From Pseudocitrobacter vendiensis (GTDB lineage Bacteria; Pseudomonadota; Gammaproteobacteria; Enterobacterales; Enterobacteriaceae), in assembly GCF_943590815.1 (NCBI RefSeq), contig NZ_CALSBS010000004.1, positions 124,001 through 188,000 on the forward strand: a DNA stretch of 64,000 bases. The letters run 5' to 3'. Made by a program: the position numbers and the translations under genes. Each line of letters opens with the position of its first letter. Position 1 is the stretch's first letter. Under the pieces are notes generated by a model, which saw nothing but the letters and a program-made list of their open reading frames with translations, did no database searches and was not told the DNA's origin. Positions 34,585 through 42,399 of this stretch are shown in pieces.

Positions 34585-35275
34585 TATTACTACCCTTATT
34601 GTCGAAGACGAGCCGATGCTGGCAGAGATTTTGGTCGAAACCCTAAAACCCTTCCACGGTTACAAAGTCGTGGGCATCGCGGATAAACTGGAAAGCGCTA
34701 AGAAAATGATCAGGCTTTATCAGCCGCAGCTCATATTACTTGATAATTTTTTACCTGATGGCAAAGGCATCGATCTGATTCGCTATACCGTCAATAACCA
34801 TTTCAGCGGACGAATTATCTTTATTACCGCGGATAATCATATGGATACGATTAGCGAGGCCCTGCAACTGGGCGTCTTTGATTACCTGATTAAACCTGTG
34901 CACTACCAGCGACTTCAGCATACGCTTGAGAGGTTTTCCCGCTACCGCAGCTCGTTGCGATCCAGTGAGCAAGCCAGTCAGAATCATGTGGATGCCCTCT
35001 TCAATATGCAGGCAAAGGAAGACATCACGCCCCCACCCTCTGCGCTACGCGGCATCGACGAAAATACGCTAGGTAAAGTACGCGAAGTTTTCAGCGACCT
35101 TAGCGCCGTCCACACCGCCGACAGTCTGGCCCGCCTGCTCGGTAGCAGCAAGACGACGGCCAGACGGTATCTTGAGCAAGGCGTCAAAGAAGACTTTCTG
35201 GTGGCTGAAATTCACTATGGGAAAGTGGGCCGCCCGGAGCGGATTTATCGGGGGAAACGGTTACCGATTGCGTAA
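34577..35275 (+). CDS. citB: Citrate response regulator CitB
   Basis: CitB activates the divergent citC and citS operons when phosphorylated by CitA. It has 232 residues, with a receiver domain (acidic VEDEP, phospho-acceptor Asp56 in LLDNFLPDGKG, Lys in DYLIKPVHYQ) and a C-terminal helix-turn-helix of the CitB/DcuR type (ADSLARLLGSSKTTARRYLE, then KVGRPERIYR). It overlaps citA by 8 bases. Its last 92 bases are overlapped on the other strand by the end of the LacI-type gene. Confidence 0.92.
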   Translation: MDSITTLIVEDEPMLAEILVETLKPFHGYKVVGIADKLESAKKMIRLYQPQLILLDNFLPDGKGIDLIRYTVNNHFSGRIIFITADNHMDTISEALQLGVFDYLIKPVHYQRLQHTLERFSRYRSSLRSSEQASQNHVDALFNMQAKEDITPPPSALRGIDENTLGKVREVFSDLSAVHTADSLARLLGSSKTTARRYLEQGVKEDFLVAEIHYGKVGRPERIYRGKRLPIA

Positions 35276-36275
35276 ACCCGCATGATTCCCGGATGACCAA
35301 CGCAGGCGGAAGAATAATCCGCTTCGGTGGTTCATCATTGCCCTGAATGCGACTAAAAAGTAACTCACCCGCTTTGCGGCCAATTTCTTTGGCCGCGACG
35401 GACACCGTGGTTAACGCCGGCTGCACCAGCGCCGCTTCGGTAATATCATCAAAGCCCACCAGCGCAAAATCCTGGCCGGGTTCGCGCCCCATCTTACGCA
35501 GCGTTAGCATCACGCCCAGCGCCACGATATCCTGGTAACAAACTGCGGCAGTAATTTGCGGATAGCGACGTAACAGTTCTTCCGCCGCCCGCGCGCCGTC
35601 GCTTTGGCTGGCCTGCGAGGTGACGATCCATTCCGCATTTGGCGAGATCCCCTTTTCCAGTAATTTACTGGTAAAACCGCCAATACGTTGGGCACGCGTA
35701 CCGGAGTTCTGGCTACCGCCGATAAAAGCGATATGTCGATGTCCCAGCTTAAGCAAATGCGCCGTCGCCATTTGCGTGCCGAGGAAATTATCGGTGCCGA
35801 CAAAATCGAAATCGGGATCGCTAAGCGGCCTGACAACCATAATTGCCGGAATATTACGCCGTTTCAGCCCATCAAAAAAAGATTGCGGCGTTTCTCGCGC
35901 GGCGCATAGCACCATCCCGCAGGCGTTGTTACGCATCAGCGAATCTACAAATCGTTGCTGCCGTTCACCGGATTCTTCACTGTTGGCAAGGAAAAGTAGC
36001 AGGTCATGACGCTCCATCTCATGGCTTAACCCGGCAGTCATCTCGCCGTAAAACGGGTTAGTGATGTCATGTAACAGCAGCCCGACCTGATTGCTGCTTC
36101 GGTTGCGCAGATTCGCCGCCGTTTGGTTATAGACGTAGCCCGTTTCGTCAAGTGCCTTGAGAACCCGCTCGCGAGTTGCCTGTGAAATTCGCCCCCGGTT
36201 TCGCAAGACCATAGATACCGTCGCAGTTGAAACACCCGCGCGCTCTGCGACATTCGCCAGGGTTATCGTGGTCAT
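35184..36275 (-). CDS. LacI-family transcriptional regulator with an extended C-terminus
   Basis: This 363-residue repressor-type protein is not assigned to a named gene. ATG 36275 follows GGAGGTGATA. The helix-turn-helix is ITLANVAERAGVSTATVSMV (residues 3–22), with the hinge near NQTAANLRNRSSNQVG, then a periplasmic-binding-protein-like sensor domain (DITNPFYGEM; ALVGFDDITEAALVQPALTT). Most relatives end soon after the IRESCG motif; here about 30 residues follow, encoded opposite the 3' end of citB. It is divergent from the isomerase gene and has three matching palindromes in between, so it probably controls that operon and itself. The closest general type is MalI/GntR-like sugar repressors. 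Confidence 0.85.
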   Translation of the reverse strand: MTTITLANVAERAGVSTATVSMVLRNRGRISQATRERVLKALDETGYVYNQTAANLRNRSSNQVGLLLHDITNPFYGEMTAGLSHEMERHDLLLFLANSEESGERQQRFVDSLMRNNACGMVLCAARETPQSFFDGLKRRNIPAIMVVRPLSDPDFDFVGTDNFLGTQMATAHLLKLGHRHIAFIGGSQNSGTRAQRIGGFTSKLLEKGISPNAEWIVTSQASQSDGARAAEELLRRYPQITAAVCYQDIVALGVMLTLRKMGREPGQDFALVGFDDITEAALVQPALTTVSVAAKEIGRKAGELLFSRIQGNDEPPKRIILPPALVIRESCGFTQSVTVSPDKSAPGGPLSHSEFQPPESLL

Positions 36276-36294
36276 TATCACCTCCATTTTGTTT

Positions 36295-36311
36295 AGATTA
36301 ATCGAATAACC
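36295..36311. promoter_or_regulatory. Candidate LacI-type operator 1
   Basis: AGATTAATCGAATAACC, a variant of the 17-bp palindrome shared across the sugar cluster, 20 bp upstream of the lacI-type start. Confidence 0.6.
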
Positions 36312-36385
36312 TCTTTTTTGCACTACTGCGTGTGAGTCGCTTCACACTCTCTTGCGAGATAAGCGGTGAATTAGCAAAACTTGCA

Positions 36386-36402
36386 GGTTAATCGCGTTAA
36401 CC
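36386..36402. promoter_or_regulatory. Candidate LacI-type operator 2
   Basis: GGTTAATCGCGTTAACC, nearly perfect palindrome with GGTTAA/TTAACC arms, in the middle of the divergent lacI–isomerase region. Confidence 0.65.
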
Positions 36403-36417
36403 ACTCTTTTCATAAAC

Positions 36418-36434
36418 GGTTAATCGATTAATCT
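36418..36434. promoter_or_regulatory. Candidate LacI-type operator 3
   Basis: GGTTAATCGATTAATCT, containing the perfect 12-bp palindrome TTAATCGATTAA, 27 bp before the start of the isomerase-like gene. The complementary sequence recurs before the cupin genes at 42178. Confidence 0.7.
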
Positions 36435-36460
36435 TAAATCAAAGATTAAGGAGATTAACG

Positions 36461-38209
36461 ATGAATCATTCCGTTTACGATAAGTACCCTGAAGTTGCCG
36501 TTGCCGGGTACGATCATGAAGCCTGGCAAGGGTGGGAGCCCATTATTACGGCTCTGCGCAACCGTCTATCACAACGTAATAATGTGACGCTGGTTGTGGA
36601 TTGCTATCCAGGTGTCAATTTGCGAGAACTGGAGCAGAACGTTTTTCCCGCTCTACAACCCAGCCAAACCCTGAACGTGGAAAATGCACGCCTGGACGAA
36701 ACGGCATTGCATCATTTGCTGGCGCGCAACCTGACCGATGACCGCGTGTTCGGCGTGCTCTCCTGTCATCACTTAACTGAATTTTTCGACGCGCGGAAAA
36801 TGGCACACCTGCGTGACCAGGCAGAAAGCGTACCCGGTTTAACCATCATCTATGGACCCGGCGCGGCGCTGGTGCATCCGGGCGATGTGCTGGTCTACGC
36901 AGATCTGCCAAGATGGGAAATCCAGCAGCGGATGCGCCACGAAGGATTAAGTAATTGGGGAGCCAATAACGCCGATGAAGATATGCTTCGCCGTTATAAA
37001 CGCGCTTTCTTTATTGAATGGCGCGTGTTTGACCGGCACAAAACCCCGTTACTCAACCGCACCGATTTTCTACTGGATACCACGCAACCCGGTAAACCCG
37101 CCATGATCAGCGGCGATGCCTTACGTGCGGGTCTGCAACACACCACACAACGCCCCTTCCGCGTGATGCCTTTTTTTGATCCCGGTGTCTGGGGCGGTCA
37201 GTGGATGAAAAACAAATTCGATCTCGATCCCACGGCCCCCAATTACGCATGGTGTTTTGATTGCGTGCCCGAGGAAAACAGCCTGTTGCTGCGTTTTGGT
37301 AACGTGCGGATCGAGATCCCCTCACAAGATCTGATTCTTTTACAACCCCGGGCGTTGCTCGGTGAACGCGTTCACGCCCGCTTTGGCGCGGAATTCCCGA
37401 TCCGTTTTGATTTCCTCGATACCATGCAGGGACAAAACCTGAGCTTCCAGGTTCATCCTCTGACTGAATACATTCAGCAGCAGTTTGGAATGCACTACAC
37501 CCAGGATGAAAGCTATTACATTCTGGATGCAGAACCCGGCGCGCACGTTTATCTGGGCACGAAAAACGGCACACATCCGCAGGCGATGCTGGACGATTTA
37601 TATGCCGCCGCCAGGGGCGAAAGAGCGTTTGATGATGCCAGATTTGTTAATCGCTTCCCGGCGAAAAAGCACGATCACTTTTTGATTCCCGCAGGCACGG
37701 TTCACTGCTCTGGTGCAGGCACGATGGTGCTGGAAATCAGCGCAACGCCTTACATTTTCACCTTCAAGCTCTGGGACTGGGGTCGTCTGGGCATGGATGG
37801 GTTGCCGCGTCCGGTCCATCTGGAACATGGTGAGCAAGTGATTGACTGGCAACGTAATACTGACTGGGTAATGAAGAATCTGGTCAATCGGATAGACCCT
37901 ATCGCACAAGGCGATGGCTGGCATGAAGAGCGCACTGGTTTGCACGAACGCGAGTTTATCGAAACGCGTCGCCATTGGTTTACCGCGCCGGTTACTCATC
38001 ATACGGGGGGCGGCGTTAATGTTCTTAATCTGGTGGAAGGTGACGAAGCTGTGGTTGAAAGCCCCACTCAGGCTTTTTGCCCGTTCATTGTGCGCTATGC
38101 GGAAACCTTTATTGTTCCGGCAAGCGTCGGCGAATATCGCATCTCGCCTACCCGCACAAGCCAGGGCCAGCGTCTCGCGACCATTAAAGCCTGGGTAAGG
38201 GGGGAGTGA
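36461..38209 (+). CDS. Class I mannose-6-phosphate isomerase-like protein with an extra N-terminal domain
   Basis: The 582-residue protein has a class-I phosphomannose isomerase cupin domain in its second half. Visible signatures are the WGG motif in PFFDPGVWGGQWMKN, the metal ligands Gln330/His332 in LSFQVHP, Glu350 in DESYYIL, and His415 in IPAGTVHCSG. The family interconverts mannose 6-phosphate and fructose 6-phosphate. The first ~230 residues resemble the uridine kinase/phosphoribulokinase fold (TLVVDCYPGVNLREL; VLVYADLPRWEIQQRM) but lack a Walker A loop, so the domain is probably non-catalytic or regulatory. RBS AAGGAG lies upstream. It is the first gene of an operon with a mannose-family PTS. 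The true substrate is unknown. Confidence 0.8.
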   Translation: MNHSVYDKYPEVAVAGYDHEAWQGWEPIITALRNRLSQRNNVTLVVDCYPGVNLRELEQNVFPALQPSQTLNVENARLDETALHHLLARNLTDDRVFGVLSCHHLTEFFDARKMAHLRDQAESVPGLTIIYGPGAALVHPGDVLVYADLPRWEIQQRMRHEGLSNWGANNADEDMLRRYKRAFFIEWRVFDRHKTPLLNRTDFLLDTTQPGKPAMISGDALRAGLQHTTQRPFRVMPFFDPGVWGGQWMKNKFDLDPTAPNYAWCFDCVPEENSLLLRFGNVRIEIPSQDLILLQPRALLGERVHARFGAEFPIRFDFLDTMQGQNLSFQVHPLTEYIQQQFGMHYTQDESYYILDAEPGAHVYLGTKNGTHPQAMLDDLYAAARGERAFDDARFVNRFPAKKHDHFLIPAGTVHCSGAGTMVLEISATPYIFTFKLWDWGRLGMDGLPRPVHLEHGEQVIDWQRNTDWVMKNLVNRIDPIAQGDGWHEERTGLHEREFIETRRHWFTAPVTHHTGGGVNVLNLVEGDEAVVESPTQAFCPFIVRYAETFIVPASVGEYRISPTRTSQGQRLATIKAWVRGE

Positions 38210-38637
38210 TGATTCATTTTATTGTTGCCTCACATGGCCCTCTGGCGACCGCGCTGCTTGAAAGCAGTCGCATGGTCTATGGCGAACTTCCTCATGTTCA
38301 CGCCGTCACGCTCACCGAAGAAGGCGGAATTGAAGGCTTCAAACAGGACTTCGCTCGCGTTCTGGGTTTAGCGAGCCAAGGAGCCTGCGGCGTGGTCGTG
38401 CTATGTGATATGCAAAGCGGCACGCCGTGGAATGTCGCGTGCCAGCATGGTTTTTCTCCGCAAACGCAACCGCCTGTCGCCGTGGTGGCCGGTGTCAATT
38501 TCCCCATGTTGCTGCAAACCGACGAGGTCGCTCATCTCAACGACGTCCATGCAGCAGCGCAACACCTGATTGCATTAACCCAACCGACGATTACCCAGGC
38601 TGTTCTGACAACGTCAGCGCAGTCGGATGATTTTTAA
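38209..38637 (+). CDS. PTS EIIA component, mannose/fructose/sorbose family
   Basis: This cytoplasmic phosphotransfer protein takes phosphate from HPr and passes it to EIIB. The 142 residues start MIHFIVASHG; His9 is the expected phosphorylated residue, as in ManX-type IIA domains. VVVLCDMQSGTPWNVACQ is the conserved DxxGGTP-like region. ATG 38209 overlaps the TGA of the isomerase gene, with AGGGGGGAG upstream; a GTG at 38206 is possible. Here IIA and IIB are separate, unlike the fused E. coli ManX. Confidence 0.9.
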   Translation: MIHFIVASHGPLATALLESSRMVYGELPHVHAVTLTEEGGIEGFKQDFARVLGLASQGACGVVVLCDMQSGTPWNVACQHGFSPQTQPPVAVVAGVNFPMLLQTDEVAHLNDVHAAAQHLIALTQPTITQAVLTTSAQSDDF

Positions 38638-38647
38638 GGAGCCAAAT

Positions 38648-39142
38648 ATGAGTATTTCGTTTGTTCGCATTGATGACCGCGTCATCCATGGGCAACTCGT
38701 CACGCGGTGGGCAAAAGAGCTGCCCTGTGACGGTATTGTCGCCATTGATGACGCAGTCGCTGCCGATCCCCTGCTCTCCTCCGTCATGAAGGGCGCGGTT
38801 CCGGATACCAAAGTCTGGCTCTTCGACACGGCGACCGCCATAGAAAAGCTGCCGAAAGTGATTGCCAGCGAAAAGCGTTACTTTGTGATTGGAAAATCTC
38901 CTCTCACGCTACAGCGCATTGAGCAAGCCGGTATCAGCCTGAAAAATGCCAATGGCAAAATCAACGTTGGCCCAATGAGCGCTCGTGCGAATACCACCAC
39001 GATCGGCCCCAATCAGTCCGTAAATAGCGATGAAATCGCAGCCTTCAACTGGCTAACGGAGCAAGGCCACTCTATCGAATTTCGCCTGGTCCCCGATGCC
39101 AGTTTTTATAGCTGGCAGGACGCCTGGCAAAAGCTGAAATAA
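38648..39142 (+). CDS. PTS EIIB component, mannose/fructose/sorbose family
   Basis: This is the second cytoplasmic phosphotransfer domain, 164 residues. The start at 38648 (MSISFVRIDDRVIHGQ) follows AAGGAG; His14 in RVIHGQ is the expected phosphorylation site. The typical later segment NVGPMSAR is present. It directly phosphorylates the sugar during transport through IIC/IID. It is third in the isomerase–PTS operon. Confidence 0.92.
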   Translation: MSISFVRIDDRVIHGQLVTRWAKELPCDGIVAIDDAVAADPLLSSVMKGAVPDTKVWLFDTATAIEKLPKVIASEKRYFVIGKSPLTLQRIEQAGISLKNANGKINVGPMSARANTTTIGPNQSVNSDEIAAFNWLTEQGHSIEFRLVPDASFYSWQDAWQKLK

Positions 39143-39152
39143 GGAGCGCGCG

Positions 39153-39950
39153 ATGATTTTCGAAGCCACATTAATTGGCATTCTCTGTTACCTGGGCGCA
39201 TTGAGTAGCCCCTGGCTGCTGGGCCTGACCGGCGGCTGGTATATGATAACGAGGCCGCTGGTCTCCGGCTTACTGGTTGGCTTAATTCTCGGCGACGTGA
39301 AAACCGGTATTATGATCGGCGTCGCCGTGCAGGCCGTCTACATTGCAATGGTCACTCCTGGCGGGTCGATGCCCGCAGATTTAAACTTTGTCGCCTACCC
39401 CGCCATTGCGCTGGGGATCCTGTCAGGCCAGGGGCCAGAAGTGGCCGTCGCGCTGGCGGCGACCATTGGGATCGCCGGGACTATCCTCTTTAACACGATG
39501 ATGGTCGTTAACTCATTCTGGAATCATCGTGCCGATACGGCTATCGATCAGGATGATGCTCGGGGGATTTACCTCAATAGCGTTATTTTCCCTCAGGCCA
39601 CCAACTTTGTTCTGCGCTTCGTTCCCACATTTATCGCGGTCTATTTTGGTGCGCAATACATCAGCGGCTTTATGGAAAGTCTGCCCAAAATCGTGCTGTC
39701 CACCATGAACGTACTGGGCGGCATACTCCCGGCAGTGGGGATCGCGATTCTACTCAAACAGATCATCAAAAATTACACCATGTTGATCTACTTTCTTGTC
39801 GGCTTTGTGTGCATCGTTTTCCTGAAGCTGAACATGGTGGCGCTGGTGATTGTCGGCGCGCTGCTGGCGCTGATTCATTACAACTACAAACCTGAAGCGC
39901 CAGTCACGACATCACCGGTCGCCAGAGTTGAAGATGAGGATGAATTCTGA
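39153..39950 (+). CDS. PTS EIIC component, mannose/fructose/sorbose family
   Basis: This is a 265-residue membrane permease component with about seven hydrophobic segments. The family pattern at the N-terminus (RPLVSGLLVGLILGDVKTGI, then GVAVQAVYIAMVTPGGSMPAD-like region) is clear. Together with IID it forms the sugar channel. A short acidic C-terminal tail ends in EDEDEF. The stop overlaps the ATG of IID. Confidence 0.92.
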   Translation: MIFEATLIGILCYLGALSSPWLLGLTGGWYMITRPLVSGLLVGLILGDVKTGIMIGVAVQAVYIAMVTPGGSMPADLNFVAYPAIALGILSGQGPEVAVALAATIGIAGTILFNTMMVVNSFWNHRADTAIDQDDARGIYLNSVIFPQATNFVLRFVPTFIAVYFGAQYISGFMESLPKIVLSTMNVLGGILPAVGIAILLKQIIKNYTMLIYFLVGFVCIVFLKLNMVALVIVGALLALIHYNYKPEAPVTTSPVARVEDEDEF

Positions 39951-40768
39951 TGGAACAACGTAAACTTACACGCACGGATTTGCGCCGCTGCTGGCGGGCA
40001 TGGATGATGCATAACCTCTCCTCCATGAGTTTTGAGCGTCTGGAATCTTTTGGCTTTTGTCTGAGTATGCTACCGGTTGCGAAGAAGCTTTATCCGGACG
40101 CTGTTGAGCGAAAAGAAATGCTGCGCCGTCATGCTTCTTTCTACAATACGGAGCCGCAGCTTGGCGCGATTGTTAACGGTATGGTGCTGGGACTGGAGGA
40201 GAAAAAAGCTAACGGCGAGCCTATCGATGGCGAAACGATTAACACGCTCAAAGTGGGTTTAATGGGGCCGATTGCGGGCATTGGCGATTCAATGATCCCG
40301 GGTATGTTGATCCCCATTTTGCTCAGTATTGGGATGGCGCTGGCCGCTGGCGGCAACGTGCTGGGGCCACTCTTTTATATCATTGCCTGGCTGGCGATCA
40401 TTATTCCCGGATCGTGGTTCCTGTTCTTGAAAGGCTACAAGATGGGATCGGGATCGGTTGAAATGCTGGTCAGCAGTAAATCGACACGCCTGCGTGAAGC
40501 GCTCTCTTTGTTAGGGGTCTTTGTAATGGGCGGCGTGGCGGCCAGCTACGTCAAGCTGGGTACCGGGCTGGAGTTCATCACCAAAGATGGCGTAAATATT
40601 CATCTCCAGCAGATGCTGGATGGTATTTTCCCGCAGCTCTTACCTCTGATTGTGGTTCTGGGCACCTGGTATGTGATGGCGAAACGCGGCGTCTCACCGG
40701 TGAAAGCGATGCTGCTGCTTTTAGTGGTGGCAGCAATCGGTGTGGCAACGGGCTTGTTTGCAGGGTGA
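39950..40768 (+). CDS. PTS EIID component, mannose/fructose/sorbose family
   Basis: The 272-residue IID component occurs only in mannose-family PTS permeases. It starts with LTRTDLRRCWRAWMMHNLSS, a family hallmark, followed by RHASFYNTEPQLGAIVNGMV, GLMGPIAGIGDSMIPGML and several membrane segments near the C-terminus. A terminator follows directly, so the operon is isomerase–IIA–IIB–IIC–IID. Confidence 0.93.
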   Translation: MEQRKLTRTDLRRCWRAWMMHNLSSMSFERLESFGFCLSMLPVAKKLYPDAVERKEMLRRHASFYNTEPQLGAIVNGMVLGLEEKKANGEPIDGETINTLKVGLMGPIAGIGDSMIPGMLIPILLSIGMALAAGGNVLGPLFYIIAWLAIIIPGSWFLFLKGYKMGSGSVEMLVSSKSTRLREALSLLGVFVMGGVAASYVKLGTGLEFITKDGVNIHLQQMLDGIFPQLLPLIVVLGTWYVMAKRGVSPVKAMLLLLVVAAIGVATGLFAG

Positions 40769-40786
40769 GTGTTACAGATGTTGAAG

Positions 40787-40811
40787 CCGGGGCTTTCGCC
40801 CCGGTTTTTTT
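40787..40811 (+). terminator. Rho-independent terminator after the mannose-family PTS operon
   Basis: CCGGGGC (40787–40793) pairs with GCCCCGG (40798–40804) around TTTC, followed by seven T residues. It sits in the convergent gap with the cupin genes and may stop both transcripts. Confidence 0.9.
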
Positions 40812-41580
40812 ATGGGTGGAAATTACGCCAGAGATCAGCCACTTTATCCGGACGGGAAATAAACTGAAAGCGAGCCGGATCGTCGATAAACTGCTGATAG
40901 ATAGGTTCATCAGAGAGACCAAATTCACGGTACTGACGCGGGGTAATGACCTGCAAGCGCCCCGGCATGTAATGAGTATTATGCTGCCAGACGATTTGCT
41001 TTTCCTGTACCAGCGGATACCAGGCTAATCCTTTATGCGCCCGCACGGCATCATATTCAAAACCATATTCACGGTCACACCATGCGCCAAAAGTGAGGGC
41101 TTCATCCGGGCTCGCCGATATGGTCGCATGTCCCCATCCTGGCGGAACGAGTACCTTATCACCCGGCCCCGCCAGTACGGCGAAACAACGGCCAGGATCG
41201 TCATCCACATACTCCTGCATGTAGATAATGGCTTTCCCCTGCCAGATTTCATACAGTTCTGGCGGCGACCAGCCGCTGTGAAGACTGATGCGATGAACGT
41301 GCCCCTGACTGCGTATCGGCTCTTCGCCTAAGGTTCCGGCAGCATAAGTTACAACGCCAAAAAGCAGCATTCGCTTTTCCAGCTCTGCGCGATCCTGCAT
41401 TCGCGCAACATCCATCGCGATGGCATACACCTCTTCCGGCCCTTCACATTGCGGATCGCGCAATGAAGGACGGATTTGATCGAGTGTGCGGATCTCAGGC
41501 ATTGGCCCGGTGACATCATTACCGTAACTAAATCCCAGGGGCGATGAGTGGACGGCCATATCCACGCCAAAATTAGTCAT
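40810..41580 (-). CDS. Cupin-type phosphoglucose isomerase-like protein, divergent paralogue
   Basis: A 256-residue cupin-fold protein distantly related to archaeal-type glucose-6-phosphate isomerases. The metal-binding pattern is present: His94/His96 in QGHVHRISLHSG, Glu108 in PPELYEIWQGKA, and His151 in VPPGWGHATI. It has about 40 extra N-terminal and extra C-terminal residues compared with its neighbour. It overlaps the preceding cupin gene by 8 bases, implying coupled translation. The substrate may be a sugar phosphate other than glucose 6-phosphate; the assignment is by family only. Confidence 0.8.
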   Translation of the reverse strand: MTNFGVDMAVHSSPLGFSYGNDVTGPMPEIRTLDQIRPSLRDPQCEGPEEVYAIAMDVARMQDRAELEKRMLLFGVVTYAAGTLGEEPIRSQGHVHRISLHSGWSPPELYEIWQGKAIIYMQEYVDDDPGRCFAVLAGPGDKVLVPPGWGHATISASPDEALTFGAWCDREYGFEYDAVRAHKGLAWYPLVQEKQIVWQHNTHYMPGRLQVITPRQYREFGLSDEPIYQQFIDDPARFQFISRPDKVADLWRNFHP

Positions 41581-42136
41581 GGTTCACCTCCATAACCCGC
41601 ACGCTGCCCGCATCATCAACCACACGTAACGCAAAACCGTTTTTCAGCGCTGAATAGTCATGGCCCGCAGAGCAAGGCCAGACGGCTAATGCACTCAAAA
41701 TTTCATTCCCGGTATTGATTAACCGATGCGCTGTAAAGCCGGGGATAGTATGAACGGAGCCAGGATAAACCCGCTCAAGGCGAGTGCTATTCTGCTCATC
41801 CTGCAAAAGTAAGAGTCCTTCGCCACGCAGACCGATATAAACCTCTCCTTGCTCACGCCGCGCATGAAAATGCCCGCGCGTCATAAAAAACTCTTCGCCA
41901 ACTTTACCCGGCATAAGATGCGTAACGCCCGTGTAAAGCTCACCGGGTCTGTCAGGAGTGGCAAACATTTCAACGTGATAAACAGGTTTTGACCCTGCGA
42001 GCGATTGCCAGCATGTATGATCGGCAAACACGCCGGGAAGATCCTGAAGCGTCGTGGATTTAGTGAGAAGCGGCGCACCAGAAAGCGCGCCGCTACACCA
42101 CGCCAGGTGCAGCGGCTGAATAATAGTAGAATCCAT
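41573..42136 (-). CDS. Cupin-type glucose-6-phosphate isomerase
   Basis: A 187-residue metal-dependent isomerase like the Pyrococcus enzyme, structurally unrelated to the usual Pgi. ATG 42136 follows GGAGACAATT; the longer frame to 42220 is rejected because it runs over the operator. LMPGKVGEEFFMTRGHFHAR and GEVYIGLRGEGLLLLQ are signature segments, with metal ligands His89, His91, Glu98 and His137; AGHDYSALKNGFALRVV matches the archaeal C-terminus. It interconverts glucose 6-phosphate and fructose 6-phosphate in known members. A LacI-type operator lies 42 bp upstream. Confidence 0.88.
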   Translation of the reverse strand: MDSTIIQPLHLAWCSGALSGAPLLTKSTTLQDLPGVFADHTCWQSLAGSKPVYHVEMFATPDRPGELYTGVTHLMPGKVGEEFFMTRGHFHARREQGEVYIGLRGEGLLLLQDEQNSTRLERVYPGSVHTIPGFTAHRLINTGNEILSALAVWPCSAGHDYSALKNGFALRVVDDAGSVRVMEVNHD

Positions 42137-42177
42137 AATTGTCTCCGGCCCAAGGAGAACAGCCAGAAAACAATAGC

Positions 42178-42194
42178 AGATTAATCGATTAACC
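42178..42194. promoter_or_regulatory. Candidate LacI-type operator 4, before the cupin genes
   Basis: AGATTAATCGATTAACC is the exact reverse complement of GGTTAATCGATTAATCT at 36418. It lies 42 bp upstream of the cupin operon start, linking this operon to the LacI-type regulator 6 kb away. Confidence 0.7.
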
Positions 42195-42282
42195 TCACGG
42201 CAAGCTGTACCGTTTCGCAATCTGGTTCACAACTTTATTTTTCAGGACCCTATTCACCCTTAACTTTTTTTAAAATATGCAT

Positions 42283-42299
42283 GGTTAATCATATTAATC
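42283..42299. promoter_or_regulatory. Candidate LacI-type operator 5
   Basis: GGTTAATCATATTAATC, the same arms with a changed centre. A further half-site, AGATTAACC, is at 42322–42330. These lie between the cupin operon and the RpiR-type gene and could control either or both. Confidence 0.55.
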
Positions 42300-42399
42300 A
42301 GCTTACGGCCTCTTGATAAAGAGATTAACCTAAGGATGCAACCTTTCGATAATGAAGGTTCTTTTCTCCTTTCTCCCTGTTACGATAAGGATAGTCGCC

